From NCBI RefSeq assembly GCF_025813715.1, contig NZ_CP107532.1:248001-312000 (forward strand): a stretch of 64,000 nucleotides of DNA, given 5' to 3'. A model generated the notes under the pieces. It did no database searches, was not told the DNA's origin, and saw nothing but the letters and a program-made list of their open reading frames with translations. This document shows positions 16,896 to 25,926 of the stretch, piece by piece. Position 1 is the first letter of the stretch. Each line of letters begins with the position of its first letter. Source of the stretch: Methylobacterium sp. FF17. Lineage in GTDB: Bacteria; Pseudomonadota; Alphaproteobacteria; Rhizobiales; Beijerinckiaceae. A program made the translations under genes and the position numbers.

Positions 16896-17651
16896 TCAGG
16901 CCCCGCGCGCCTGCCCGACCAGGGCCTCCGTCCGGCCCCGCAGGGCCTGGAGGCTTCGATAGCCCACCGCCTCCGCCACCTCTCTCAGGCTCCGTCCGTC
17001 GGCGGCGAGCGCCAAGGCCCGTACGATCCGGGCGCGGGCGCGCCATTGTCCGAAGGTGAGGCCCGTCTCCCGGCGGAACCCGCGCGTCAGGGTCCGGCGG
17101 CTCAGGGCCGCCTGCTCGGCCCAGGCGTCGAGGTCGAGGGCCCGGGCGGGATCGTCGATCAGCGCCAGGCAGATCCGGCGCAGGCGCGCATCGCGCGGGA
17201 GCGGCAGGGTCAGGCGGGTCTCCGGGGCGCGGCCGATCTCGTCGAGCACGAGGGCCGCGAGGTGCCCGCCGCGCCCGGCCTCGTCATAGAGCACGGGCTC
17301 CCCCGTCAGGGCGGCCAGGGCTGCGGCGAGAAGGGGTGAGACCTCGATGACGCGGGCCCGGCCGGGAAAGCCGGGGATCGCCTCCACCGCGAGATAGGCC
17401 GAGCACATCGCCACATCCCCGTGCATGACCACCGCGTGCGGCAGGCCGGGCGGGATCCAGAGGGCGTGGCCCTCCGGCACGACCCAGGTGCCGTCCTCGG
17501 CGGTCGCCATCATCAGTCCGGCGGTCGCGTAGAGCAGCTGCGCGCGGGGGTGATGGTGCCGGCCCGTGCTGGAACCGGCCGCGAAGGTCTTGGGCATCAC
17601 CGCGACCGCGCGCGGCAGCGCCTGGTAATCCTCGGCCCGGATCGAACGCAT
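16896..17651 (-). CDS. AraC-family transcriptional regulator with cupin domain
   Basis: A 251-residue regulator. The N-terminal half is a cupin ligand-binding domain (TGRHHHPRAQLLYATAGL, then WVVPEGHALWIPPGLPHAV). The C-terminal half has the first AraC helix-turn-helix (LDLDAWAEQAALSRRTLTRGFRRETGLTFGQWR). The second helix-turn-helix starts normally (SLREVAEAVGYRS) but ends in an atypical tail, LQALRGRTEALVGQARGA, without the usual F-x-x-x-F-R-r-x-x-G-x-x-P. It may therefore be partly degenerate. It is divergent from the MFS gene with a 90-base shared promoter region, the classical arrangement for a local regulator of that exporter. Confidence 0.85.
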   Translation of the reverse strand: MRSIRAEDYQALPRAVAVMPKTFAAGSSTGRHHHPRAQLLYATAGLMMATAEDGTWVVPEGHALWIPPGLPHAVVMHGDVAMCSAYLAVEAIPGFPGRARVIEVSPLLAAALAALTGEPVLYDEAGRGGHLAALVLDEIGRAPETRLTLPLPRDARLRRICLALIDDPARALDLDAWAEQAALSRRTLTRGFRRETGLTFGQWRARARIVRALALAADGRSLREVAEAVGYRSLQALRGRTEALVGQARGA

Positions 17652-17741
17652 GACGCCTCCCTGGCCCGATTGCGTACACCTTCGGCCCGACGGCGTTCAA
17701 CGGGTCAGGTAAGACGGGCGACCGCCGGAGATGCCCGCCTC

Positions 17742-18962
17742 ATGGATGCCGAGACCCTTTCCCGTCGCACCCTGCGCTTCGTGAACGTGGCGCATGCCCT
17801 CGACCACTTCGTCCTGCTGATCTACCCCACCGCCGTGATCGCGATCGCGGCCCAGACGGGTCTGGGCTACGGTGAGCTCATCACCCTCGCGACCGGTGCC
17901 TTCGTGGCCTTCGGCCTCTGCGCGCTTCCGATGGGCTGGCTCGCCGACCGGTTCGGGCGGCGCAACCTGCTGGCGGTCTTCTTCTTCGGCTACGGCCTGT
18001 CCTGCCTCGGGGTGGCGAGCGCCCGCACGCCGACCGCCTTCATGCTCTGGCTCTGCGTGCTCGGGCTCGCCTCCGCGATCTACCATCCGGTCGGCTCGAC
18101 CATGCTGGTCAGCCACGCGCGCCGCCTCGGACGCGATCTCGGCGTGAACGGCGTCTGGGGCAATGCCGGCGCCGCCACAGCCTCCGGCGTCACCGCGCTC
18201 CTCGCCACCGGCTTCGGCTGGCAGGCGGCCTTCATCGTGCCGGGCCTGTTCTGCCTCGCCTGCGGGGCGGCGTTCCTGGCCATGGTCCCCGGGGACGGCG
18301 CGGGCGCGCAGGGCAAGGCCGGGGGCAAGCCCCTCATCGCGGTCACCCGTCCGGTCGCGCTCCTCGTCGTGTTCGCCTTCGCCATCGTGGCCGGCGGGAT
18401 GACCTTCAACATCGCCACGATCGCCCTGCCCAAGGTCATCGACGAGCGGGTGGGCGACGGGCTGCCGCTGGCCCTGATCGGCTCGGTGGCGACCCTCGTC
18501 TTCGTGTTCGGCGCGCTGACCCAGTTGCTGATGGGCCGCCTGATCGATCGCTACAGCCTGCCGACGCTCTTCCTCGGGCTGTCCGTCCTGCAACCGCTCG
18601 GGCTCGGCATCGCCGCGTCGAGCACGGGCCTGCCGATGCTCGTCGGCCTCGTCCTGACCATGGCGGCGCTCTACGGGCAGGTCGTCATCAACGACGCGAT
18701 GGTGGCCCGCTACGTGCCGCCGTCCTACCGCGCCCGGGCCTACAGCGTGCGCTACTTCCTCGGCTTCACGGTCAGCGGATTCGTCGTGCCGCTGATCGCG
18801 TTCCTGCACGAGCGGGGTGGGTTCGGGACGGTGCTGGCGGTCGCGGCGGCGTTCGGAACCGTCATCGTCGCCGCGGCGCTGGGCTTCTTCTGGCTCACGC
18901 GGCGGGATGCGCCGCCGGCCCTCGCGGTCGCGGAAGCACCCGCTCCGGTCGCGGCCCCCTGA
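17742..18962 (+). CDS. MFS transporter
   Basis: A 406-residue major-facilitator protein with about twelve membrane helices. The loop motif GWLADRFGRRNLLAVFFFGYG after helix 2 and LLMGRLIDRYSLPTLF in the second half are the MFS signatures; ASAIYHPVGSTMLVSHARR resembles the fosmidomycin-resistance/arabinose-efflux-like drug exporter group. It sits in the inner membrane and probably exports a small molecule by proton antiport; the substrate is unknown. The ATG giving MDAETLSRRTL was chosen because longer readings overlap the divergent regulator. Divergence from an AraC/cupin regulator suggests inducible expression. Confidence 0.85.
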   Translation: MDAETLSRRTLRFVNVAHALDHFVLLIYPTAVIAIAAQTGLGYGELITLATGAFVAFGLCALPMGWLADRFGRRNLLAVFFFGYGLSCLGVASARTPTAFMLWLCVLGLASAIYHPVGSTMLVSHARRLGRDLGVNGVWGNAGAATASGVTALLATGFGWQAAFIVPGLFCLACGAAFLAMVPGDGAGAQGKAGGKPLIAVTRPVALLVVFAFAIVAGGMTFNIATIALPKVIDERVGDGLPLALIGSVATLVFVFGALTQLLMGRLIDRYSLPTLFLGLSVLQPLGLGIAASSTGLPMLVGLVLTMAALYGQVVINDAMVARYVPPSYRARAYSVRYFLGFTVSGFVVPLIAFLHERGGFGTVLAVAAAFGTVIVAAALGFFWLTRRDAPPALAVAEAPAPVAAP

Positions 18963-18994
18963 CGGGAGCGCCGGTCATCTGGATCGCGACGGGC

Positions 18995-20146
18995 CTAGAC
19001 GTAGCGGACCCAGCGCGCGGTGCTGCGGCGCTTGAACCGGACGGCCCAGCGGCAGGCCGCGTAGAGGGGAAGAGCGAGCGCCCCGGCGATGAGCCAGAGC
19101 GTGCCGGGCGACGCGGCCTCGATCCGGCCGCTGGGGCCGGCGAGGCCGAGGGCGAGCAGGCCGTCATGCAGCGCGCGCAGCGCGTAGAGATGGACCACGT
19201 AGAAGAACAGCGGCACGCCCCCGAAGGTGCAGAGCCAGCCGATCCCCCGGGCCGGGACGGCCTCCAGCGCCGCGAGCAGGATCAGCCCGAGGCCGAGGGT
19301 CGCGAGCAGGAAGTCGGCCGAAGGGGGATACTTCGTCAGGTTGAGGAACGACATCAGCGTGGCGGCCGGCGTGGCGCCGGCCTGCCAGGGCACGGGTTCG
19401 CCGTAGCCGTTCAGGCCGCGCAGGACCAGGAACGCGGTCAGGGCGGCGGCGCCAAGTCCGAGGAGCCAGCGACGGCGGGCGGCGGGTGTGGCTGCGACGT
19501 GGAGCGGCCCGAGAGCGTAGCCGGCCGCGATGACGCCGATCCAGGGCAGGACGGGGTACGAGGTCCGCGCCACGCCCCAGGGCAGGTCGATGAAGCCGCG
19601 CTGGTGGAGGATCGCCCAGGCGGTGTAGCCCGTCTGGCCGGGCGCGAGGACGAGGGGCGAGAGCAGGTTGTGCCCGAGCATGATCGCCAGGGCGACCCCG
19701 ACGAGCGCCGGGCGCGGCAACCACAGGAGCGCCGCCAGGGCGATCATGCTGAGGCCGATCGCCCAGATCACCTGCAGGTAGAGGATCGGCGGCAGCGGGC
19801 TCGCGGTCCAGGCGAGGTTCACCAGGGTCAGTTCGAGCAGCACCAGGACGAGGCCGCGCTGGAACAGGAAGGCGGCGGTGGCGCGGTCCCCGTGCCGGGC
19901 CCGGTAGAGGGCGGCCGAGAGACCGGTGAGCAGGACGAAGACGGGCGCGCAGAGATGCGAGGCCGTCCGGCTCCAGAACAATCCGGGCGCGGTGGTCGCA
20001 AGGTCCATCGGGTCCCGGACCTGGGCGTGCAGGAAGAAGAACTCTCGCACGTGGTCGACCAGCATGAGCAGCATCACGAGGCCGCGCAGGGCATCGATGG
20101 ACAGGATACGCCCGGCCGCGCGTCCGGTCTGGGCTGCGTCCGGCAT
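18995..20146 (-). CDS. Membrane protein of the heparan-alpha-glucosaminide N-acetyltransferase-like (DUF1624) family
   Basis: A 383-residue polytopic membrane protein with roughly ten helices. The opening RILSIDALRGLVMLLMLVDH is the conserved 'R-x-x-x-D-x-L-R-G' start of DUF1624/YeiB/NagX-like membrane acyltransferases. The middle contains YPVLPWIGVIAAGYALG and the end GGVPLFFYVVHLYAL, both typical of the family; the His of VVHLY and the Asp and His of MLVDH are candidate catalytic residues. It probably transfers acyl groups across the inner membrane. It starts 47 bases after the second DUF3526 permease gene and is the likely last gene of the B12-riboswitch operon, though its role there is unknown. 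Confidence 0.75.
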   Translation of the reverse strand: MPDAAQTGRAAGRILSIDALRGLVMLLMLVDHVREFFFLHAQVRDPMDLATTAPGLFWSRTASHLCAPVFVLLTGLSAALYRARHGDRATAAFLFQRGLVLVLLELTLVNLAWTASPLPPILYLQVIWAIGLSMIALAALLWLPRPALVGVALAIMLGHNLLSPLVLAPGQTGYTAWAILHQRGFIDLPWGVARTSYPVLPWIGVIAAGYALGPLHVAATPAARRRWLLGLGAAALTAFLVLRGLNGYGEPVPWQAGATPAATLMSFLNLTKYPPSADFLLATLGLGLILLAALEAVPARGIGWLCTFGGVPLFFYVVHLYALRALHDGLLALGLAGPSGRIEAASPGTLWLIAGALALPLYAACRWAVRFKRRSTARWVRYV

Positions 20147-20193
20147 CACGGCTCCATCGACTCGTTGCGGGTGGGTTGCGAAGCCCGAGCGCG

Positions 20194-21672
20194 TCACGCC
20201 GGCCAGGCCTTCAGGCGGGCGCGGGCGCACAGGGCCAGGACGAGGCCGAGGGCGAGAAGCACGGCCAGCGCGCCGAGGGTGTATTCCTGTCCGGACCTCG
20301 CCGCCGGCGCGGCCTCGAAGCGGGGCACGGCGTCGTAGGCGTCGAAGTCGAGCCGTGCCCGGCAGCCGTCGCAGACCGGCACAGGGTTCAGCGCCTGGGC
20401 CACGATGCGCGGTTCGAAGAACCGGCGCAGGCTGTGCCGGTACTCGGCGGCCGAAGCCAGGAAGGCGGCGTGGCGGCCCGCGTCTGTGCCGGCCGCGCCC
20501 TGGAGGGCGAGGTCGAGGGCGGTGGCCGGCGAGAGCAGCGCGAGCCACCGGCTCGTCGCGGCGACGGCCGCCTCATAGCTCCGGAAGGCCGCCCGGTGGG
20601 GGGCGAGTTCCGCGTCGTAATAGGCGTCGCGGGCCAGGCGCTTGATCTCGGGTGCGTCGCGCAGGTCGGGGCGCGCCGCTCCGCCGGGGATCCGGGCCAG
20701 CCATTCGGCCGTCAGGCGCGGGCCCGTGCCGCCGTTGTAGAAGGCGTCCTGGGCCTGTCGGCTCGCATCGATGGCCGCGATGCGCGAGGGCTGCGCCACG
20801 AGGCGGTCGGTCGCGATCGAGGCAGCCCCGGGCACCGCCACGGTGAGCAGGGTCCAAGCCAGCACGAGGATGGAGAGCGAGGCGACCGCCCCGCGCCACA
20901 GGGTCGCCACGAGCGCGCAGGCCGCGACCCAGAGCAGGATGCTGGCGGCGAGCAGCGCCGCGAGCCAGGCGAGCATCGCGGCGACGCCCGGACCGTCCGT
21001 GACCGCACCGGTCGCCAGGAGGGCGAGCCCGGTCTCGGCGAGGATGACCGGAACCGCGATCCCCGCGACGGCGCCAAACTTCGCCCCCGCGACCGCGCGC
21101 GGTCCGATCGGCTGTGCGGCGATCAGCCGGAGCGTGCCGGAATCGTGTTCGCTCGAGAGCCGGCCTCCCGCCAGGGCGATGACGCAGAGCGGCACCAGGG
21201 CGACGAGGACGAAGGCGAGGTCGAAGGCGCCGAGCTTCAGCTTGGCCGCCGCGCCGAGCTCGTACTCGACGTCGTCGAAGACCGTTCCGAAGCCGAAGTT
21301 CATCCGCAGCAGCATCGGCTGCACATCGGATTGCCCGGTGGCGAGGGCGGCGAGCGGGGTCGGCGGCTTGACCGCGTGGACGGTCAGGAACTGCGTCATG
21401 TAGCCGAAGGCGTGGGTCGGGTCCTGCCAGTAGTTCACCGTCACCGGCGTCGGCCTGGCGTAGCGGGCATGGGCCTCCCGCGCGGCCGTCACCGCCGCCG
21501 CTTCCGCCGCGGCGGCACGGGCGAGGGTCGCGCGTTCCAACGCGACCCGGGACGCGCCCGTCTGCGCCCCGATGATCAGGGCCACGAACAGCGCCGCGAA
21601 GATCGCCCAGGTCAGGCGCTCGCGCAGGAGGAGACCGGTTTCGAGGGCGAGGAGGCGAAGCGCCCGTCTCAT
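20194..21672 (-). CDS. ABC-2-type permease, DUF3526 family (second subunit)
   Basis: A 492-residue membrane permease. One helix near the N-terminus (LTWAIFAALFVALIIG) is followed by a large periplasmic domain of about 140 residues, then a cluster of five helices (AFDLAFVLVALVPLCVIAL onward), a second extracytoplasmic domain and a last helix. The segment LSSEHDSGTLRLIAAQPIGPRAVAGAK is the cytoplasmic coupling-type motif of this permease group ('E-x-G-T-L-R-L'). Its ATG overlaps the TGA of the upstream permease gene by four bases. The two permeases should form a heterodimer with the ATPase encoded upstream. An odd CDGCRARLD motif near the C-terminus (a CxxC) could bind metal or form a disulfide. 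Confidence 0.82.
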   Translation of the reverse strand: MRRALRLLALETGLLLRERLTWAIFAALFVALIIGAQTGASRVALERATLARAAAAEAAAVTAAREAHARYARPTPVTVNYWQDPTHAFGYMTQFLTVHAVKPPTPLAALATGQSDVQPMLLRMNFGFGTVFDDVEYELGAAAKLKLGAFDLAFVLVALVPLCVIALAGGRLSSEHDSGTLRLIAAQPIGPRAVAGAKFGAVAGIAVPVILAETGLALLATGAVTDGPGVAAMLAWLAALLAASILLWVAACALVATLWRGAVASLSILVLAWTLLTVAVPGAASIATDRLVAQPSRIAAIDASRQAQDAFYNGGTGPRLTAEWLARIPGGAARPDLRDAPEIKRLARDAYYDAELAPHRAAFRSYEAAVAATSRWLALLSPATALDLALQGAAGTDAGRHAAFLASAAEYRHSLRRFFEPRIVAQALNPVPVCDGCRARLDFDAYDAVPRFEAAPAARSGQEYTLGALAVLLALGLVLALCARARLKAWPA

Positions 21673-23063
21673 GGGGTCAGCCTGCGCACGGCCAGCGTCG
21701 CGGCCCCGCCGAGGGCAGCCAGCCAGAGCGCCAGCATGGTGGCCGGCAGCGCTGCCTCGCGGGCCGAGTCCGCGAGGGGAACCGGCCGGTGCCGGAACGG
21801 CGGCACCGTCTCCCAGAGTTCGTGGTCCGCCATGTAGAGCCGTCCCTGGCCCTGCGGGTTGTCGATCAGCGCCCGGTTCATCCGCTCCGAGATCGCGCGC
21901 CGGTAATGCTCGGCCGCCCAGACGAAGTGGACGTGCTGCGCGAAATCCGTCCCCGCCAGCGGGGCCGAGAGGGCCTGGAGGGCGATGCGCGGGGAGAAGA
22001 GCCCGGCCCAGCCATAGGCGCGCTCCTGATGCAGCAGGCTGTCGAAGAAGGCACCGAACGCGGCGTCGAACACCGCGAAGTTGTGCTGCTCGTTCTCGCT
22101 CATCATCAGGCCGCGAAGGTCCACCGGCAGGGCGTCGGGCTCGGTCACGCCGTAGCGGGCGAGCACGGCCTGCGCCCGGGCGTCGTTCGCCTCCGCCGTG
22201 CGGTGGGCCCGGAACGCGCCGTCGATACGGGCGCGCGTCTCCCGGTAGGACAGGGCCGGCGCGCCGGCCTCCACCGCGATCGTCGCGAGCCGGGGCGCGG
22301 CGACGCAGATCAGGACCCAGGCCAGCAGCGCGGCGGCGAGCGCCGCGCGGGCGGTGCGCGCGGCGAGCGAGAGCGTCATGGCCAGCACCAGGAAGACGGA
22401 CGCGTAGGCGAGTTGCGCCGCGATCCAGAGGCTGAGGCGGGCCCAGAGATCCCAGTCCGGCGCCTCCAGGCTCGCCGCCGCCAGACCGCCCAGGATTCCG
22501 AGGGGCAGCCCGACGACGAGGATCGTCGCGGCGAGGAGGGCCGCGAGCCGCCCCGCGAACAGCCGGCCCGGCGCGGCACCGTTGCCCAGCGCCAAGCGCA
22601 GGGTGCCGCGTTCGCGATCGGCGGCGAAGGCGGAGAAGCCGAGCAGGATCGCGGCCAGCGGCACGATCAGCTGCACGATGTCGGCCACGCTGCCGAGGCC
22701 GGCCCGCGCCAGCGGATTGGCGTCCTGCACCGCCCGGAACACCGCATCGTTGAACAGGTGGGCCTCGATGCGCACCATGCGCCCGGTATAGGGCTCGACG
22801 CCGGGGTCGAGGATGGCGAGCGGCGAGGACGGCTTGAAAACCCACAGACCGTAATGGTCGGCCGAATGGGGGTTCTTCGCGTCCTGCCCGAGCCAGCGCC
22901 CGCGCTCGGCCTGCGTGATCGCCCCGACATCGGCGGCCTCGCGGCGCGCCTGCTGCCAGGCGCCAGCCAGAGCGATGCCGAGGAGCGCGACGAGGACGCC
23001 GCCGATCCAGCGGAGCCGGGCCTCGCGCAGCACCTGGCGCAGTTCGGCGAGGATCAGCCTCAT
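21669..23063 (-). CDS. ABC-2-type permease, DUF3526 family (first subunit)
   Basis: A 464-residue relative of the next gene with the same plan: N-terminal helix (WIGGVLVALLGIALAG), periplasmic domain containing NPHSADHYGLWVFKPSSPLA and LDPGVEPYTGRMV, then several helices around VADIVQLIVPLAAILLG, the coupling motif ADRERGTLRLALGNG, another large outer domain and a final helix. The first block is characteristic of DUF3526 proteins. Family members occur beside TonB-dependent receptors and a lone ABC ATPase; their cargo is not established. Both ends overlap neighbouring genes by ATGA, so all subunits are translationally coupled and probably made in equal amounts. Confidence 0.85.
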   Translation of the reverse strand: MRLILAELRQVLREARLRWIGGVLVALLGIALAGAWQQARREAADVGAITQAERGRWLGQDAKNPHSADHYGLWVFKPSSPLAILDPGVEPYTGRMVRIEAHLFNDAVFRAVQDANPLARAGLGSVADIVQLIVPLAAILLGFSAFAADRERGTLRLALGNGAAPGRLFAGRLAALLAATILVVGLPLGILGGLAAASLEAPDWDLWARLSLWIAAQLAYASVFLVLAMTLSLAARTARAALAAALLAWVLICVAAPRLATIAVEAGAPALSYRETRARIDGAFRAHRTAEANDARAQAVLARYGVTEPDALPVDLRGLMMSENEQHNFAVFDAAFGAFFDSLLHQERAYGWAGLFSPRIALQALSAPLAGTDFAQHVHFVWAAEHYRRAISERMNRALIDNPQGQGRLYMADHELWETVPPFRHRPVPLADSAREAALPATMLALWLAALGGAATLAVRRLTP

Positions 23064-23782
23064 GAGGCGAGCCGCTCGATGTAGAGCCGTTCCAGGCCGA
23101 CATGGTCGAGCTGCCCGGGGTCGATCTCCTCGATGATGCGGCCGGCCCGCAGCACCCCGACCCGGTCCGCCACCTCCTTGACCCGGTAGAGGTCGTGGGT
23201 CGCCATCAGGATCGCGGTCCCACGCCGGGCGGCCGCGCGCACCAGGGTCGAGAAGTCGGCCGCGGCCGTCGGATCGAGGCCCGAGGTGGGCTCGTCGAGG
23301 AGGAGGAGCCGGGCGCGGCGCGCCAGCGCGATGGCGATGCCGACCTTCTGGCGCATGCCCTTCGAATAGGTCGCGGCCCGGCGCCCCCGCGCCTCGGGCG
23401 CGAGCCCCGCTTCGGCCAGGAGGTCGTCGGCCTGCGCCGCGGACAGGGCGAGCCCGGCCAGCGTCGTGAAGTAGCGCAGGTTCTCCCGTCCCGAGAGCGC
23501 GGGGTAGAGCGCCACCTGCTCGGGAATGTAGGCGATGGCGGCCCGCGCCGCGATCGGGTCCAGGCCGGCATCGACTCCGCAGACCCGGACCGTGCCCGCA
23601 TCCGCGCTGAGGAAGCCGAGGATGAGGTTGATCGTCGTGGTCTTGCCCGCTCCGTTCGGCCCGAGGAGGGCGAAGACCTCGCCGGCCCGCAGCGTCAGGT
23701 TGAGGCCGTCGAGGGCGTCGCGGCCGCCGAACCGTTTGACCACATCCCGGATGGCCAGCACGGCCTCGTCGGACCCCGCCAT
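23060..23782 (-). CDS. ABC transporter ATP-binding protein
   Basis: A 240-residue single nucleotide-binding domain. Walker A is LLGPNGAGKTT, the Q-loop region reads IAYIPEQVALYPALSGREN, the signature is YSKGMRQKVGIA, Walker B is LLLLDEPTSGLDP, and the switch His is in ILMATHDLYRVK. The 'SKGMRQK' form and the D-loop are typical of the DRA/ABC-2 exporter-type ATPases, not of BtuD-type importers. It pairs with the two DUF3526 permeases that follow. Its ATG overlaps the TGA of the TonB-dependent receptor gene (ATGA), and its own TGA overlaps the next ATG in the same way. Confidence 0.92.
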   Translation of the reverse strand: MAGSDEAVLAIRDVVKRFGGRDALDGLNLTLRAGEVFALLGPNGAGKTTTINLILGFLSADAGTVRVCGVDAGLDPIAARAAIAYIPEQVALYPALSGRENLRYFTTLAGLALSAAQADDLLAEAGLAPEARGRRAATYSKGMRQKVGIAIALARRARLLLLDEPTSGLDPTAAADFSTLVRAAARRGTAILMATHDLYRVKEVADRVGVLRAGRIIEEIDPGQLDHVGLERLYIERLAS

Positions 23783-25926
23783 CAGAACCGCACCGAGACG
23801 GTGCCGGTGAAGCGGCGCGGCGCGCCGGGATAGACCCGGAACACGTTGAGCGAACTCTCGTAGATCACGCTGTCGAAGATGTTCTCGACGTTGAGGCCGA
23901 AGCGGATGTTCTCGTAGCGGTAATAGGCGAGCGCGTCGGCCACCACGTAGGCCGGCAGGACGAAGCCGGTGCCGCCGGCATCCCCCGCGCGCTCGCCCAC
24001 GCCCCGAACGCCGCCGCCGAGGCCGAGGCCGGACCAGGGCCCGGACTGGACCTCGTAGACCGCGAGCAGGCTGCCGCTGTGCTTCGGAATGTTGATGAGG
24101 GCGGCCCCCACCGGCAGGACATTGTCCTTCGTCACCACCGCGTCGGCGTAGACGTAGCCGCCGATCAGGCGCAGTTCGGGCGAGATCTGGCCGGTGGCCG
24201 TGAGTTCGAAGCCCTGGCTGCGCACCGCGCCCGCCGCCAGGGAGAAGCCGCTGTTGCTCGGGTCGGGCGTGAGCACGTTCTCGCGCTCGATATGGAAGGC
24301 CGCTCCCGTCAGGCTCAGCGCCCCGCCGTAAAGGTCGAGCTTGGCGCCGACCTCGTAGCCGATGCCGGTTTCGGGCGCGAACGGCACCCCGCGCGAGGCC
24401 GCCGCAGCATCGGGGCCGATGTTCGGCCGGAAGCTCGTGCCGACATTGGTGTAGAGGGCGAGTTCGGGCAGCGGCTGGTACACGAGGCCGGCGCGCGGGG
24501 TTGCCGCCACCCGCGTCTGCTCGACGTCGCTGCGCGTGACGCGCTCGCGGAAGGACTGCTCGAAGGCGTCGAACCGGACGCCCAGCAGCGCCTTCCATTC
24601 GGGGCTGAGGGCGATCTGGTCCTGCGCGTAGAACGCCGTGTTGGTGACGCGCTCCAGGTTGGCCCGCCGAATGGTGAGCGGCGGGAGAGCCTGCCCGTAG
24701 CGCGGCTCGTAGATGTCGATGGAGAACGGATTCTGTCGAAAGTTCGAGCGGTCGTAGATCGTGCGGCTGTCGGTGCTCTCGCGCTCGAAGCCGAGGAGCA
24801 GGGTGTGGCCGAGATCCCCGGTCGCGAACCGACCGACCACCTCCGCCTGGCCGATCGCCGTATCCCAACTGTAATCGCGATAATTCCGGTCACGGGACAC
24901 CGTCCGGTTGTCGGCCGCGATCGCGCGGATCTCGGCGGATTCCCCCTCCAGGGTACCCGTGTTGAAATGCGCTCCGAGGCGCATCTGCCAGTCGGCGTCG
25001 AAGCGGTGCTCCAGGCGGACCTGCAGGGTGTTGGAGGTCTGCTCGGTGCTCTGGCCCGGCTCGCCGAGGAAGCGCGAGATCGGCAGGAACCCGAGCTGCC
25101 GGTTGATGGCGATCACGCCCCGGTCGAAGACGATGCGGTTGCGCACGAACTCGGTCTCGACGGTGAGCTTGGTGTCGGGTGTGATCTGCCAGCTGAGGGC
25201 GGGGGCCACGAACAGCCGGTCGCCGTCCACGAAATCCCGGAAGCTGTACTGGTGCCCCCCGGCGAAGTTGAAGCGGTACTGAAGCGTCTTGTCCTCGTTG
25301 AGGGCGCCGCCGGCATCCACCGTGCCGCGAAACTGCTCGAACGAGCCCCAGAGCCCACCCATCTCCACGAAGCGTTCGGCGGTGGGCTGCTTGGTGATGA
25401 TGTTGACCACGCCGCCGGGATCGCTGCGCCCGAACAGGGCCCCGCCCGCGCCCTTGAGCACCTCGATGCGCTCGACGTTCTGGGTGTCCGGCGGCGGCGG
25501 CGAGCCGCGATTGATCGCGAAGCCGTTCTTGAAGATCTCCGAGGTGGTCACGCCGCGCACGGCGTAGCTGAACACCGTCAGGCCCCCGAAATTGTTCTGC
25601 TGGGAGACGCCGGGCGTATAGTTGAACACCCGGTCGACCCGCGTGGCGGCAAGGTCGGTGATGACCTCGCGCGACGCCACCGTAACGACCTGGGGGACGT
25701 CGCGCTGGGGTGTGTCGGTCTTCGTACTGCTCACGGCGCGGGCCGCACTGAATCCGGGCGTCGGGCCGATCAGACCGATCGCCCCCTCCGGGACGTTCAG
25801 GCCGATGCCGGTTCCCTCCACGGTGAGGGTCTCCAGGGTCACGGCCGCGTCCTCCGCGAGCGCCGCCCCGGGCAGGGCCAGGGCGGCCAGGGCGACGCTT
25901 AGGCGCAAGCCGTTTTGGAAGGACAT
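23782..25926 (-). CDS. TonB-dependent outer-membrane receptor under B12 riboswitch
   Basis: A 714-residue outer-membrane receptor. A signal peptide (MSFQNGLRLSVALAALALPG ending AALA, cleavage before ED) is followed by a plug domain with VPQVVTVASREVITDLAATR, TPGVSQQNN and the LFGRSDPGGVVNIITKQPT block typical of ferrisiderophore receptors. About 22 beta strands follow, ending RRFTGTVSVRF with the terminal Phe required for Bam assembly. By sequence it would be called a siderophore receptor, yet a cobalamin riboswitch lies upstream in the same direction. Cargo may therefore be a corrinoid, a cobalt chelate or a siderophore. Longer upstream starts would run through the promoter and leader. It heads a chain of four genes with ATGA overlaps. 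Confidence 0.9.
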   Translation of the reverse strand: MSFQNGLRLSVALAALALPGAALAEDAAVTLETLTVEGTGIGLNVPEGAIGLIGPTPGFSAARAVSSTKTDTPQRDVPQVVTVASREVITDLAATRVDRVFNYTPGVSQQNNFGGLTVFSYAVRGVTTSEIFKNGFAINRGSPPPPDTQNVERIEVLKGAGGALFGRSDPGGVVNIITKQPTAERFVEMGGLWGSFEQFRGTVDAGGALNEDKTLQYRFNFAGGHQYSFRDFVDGDRLFVAPALSWQITPDTKLTVETEFVRNRIVFDRGVIAINRQLGFLPISRFLGEPGQSTEQTSNTLQVRLEHRFDADWQMRLGAHFNTGTLEGESAEIRAIAADNRTVSRDRNYRDYSWDTAIGQAEVVGRFATGDLGHTLLLGFERESTDSRTIYDRSNFRQNPFSIDIYEPRYGQALPPLTIRRANLERVTNTAFYAQDQIALSPEWKALLGVRFDAFEQSFRERVTRSDVEQTRVAATPRAGLVYQPLPELALYTNVGTSFRPNIGPDAAAASRGVPFAPETGIGYEVGAKLDLYGGALSLTGAAFHIERENVLTPDPSNSGFSLAAGAVRSQGFELTATGQISPELRLIGGYVYADAVVTKDNVLPVGAALINIPKHSGSLLAVYEVQSGPWSGLGLGGGVRGVGERAGDAGGTGFVLPAYVVADALAYYRYENIRFGLNVENIFDSVIYESSLNVFRVYPGAPRRFTGTVSVRF

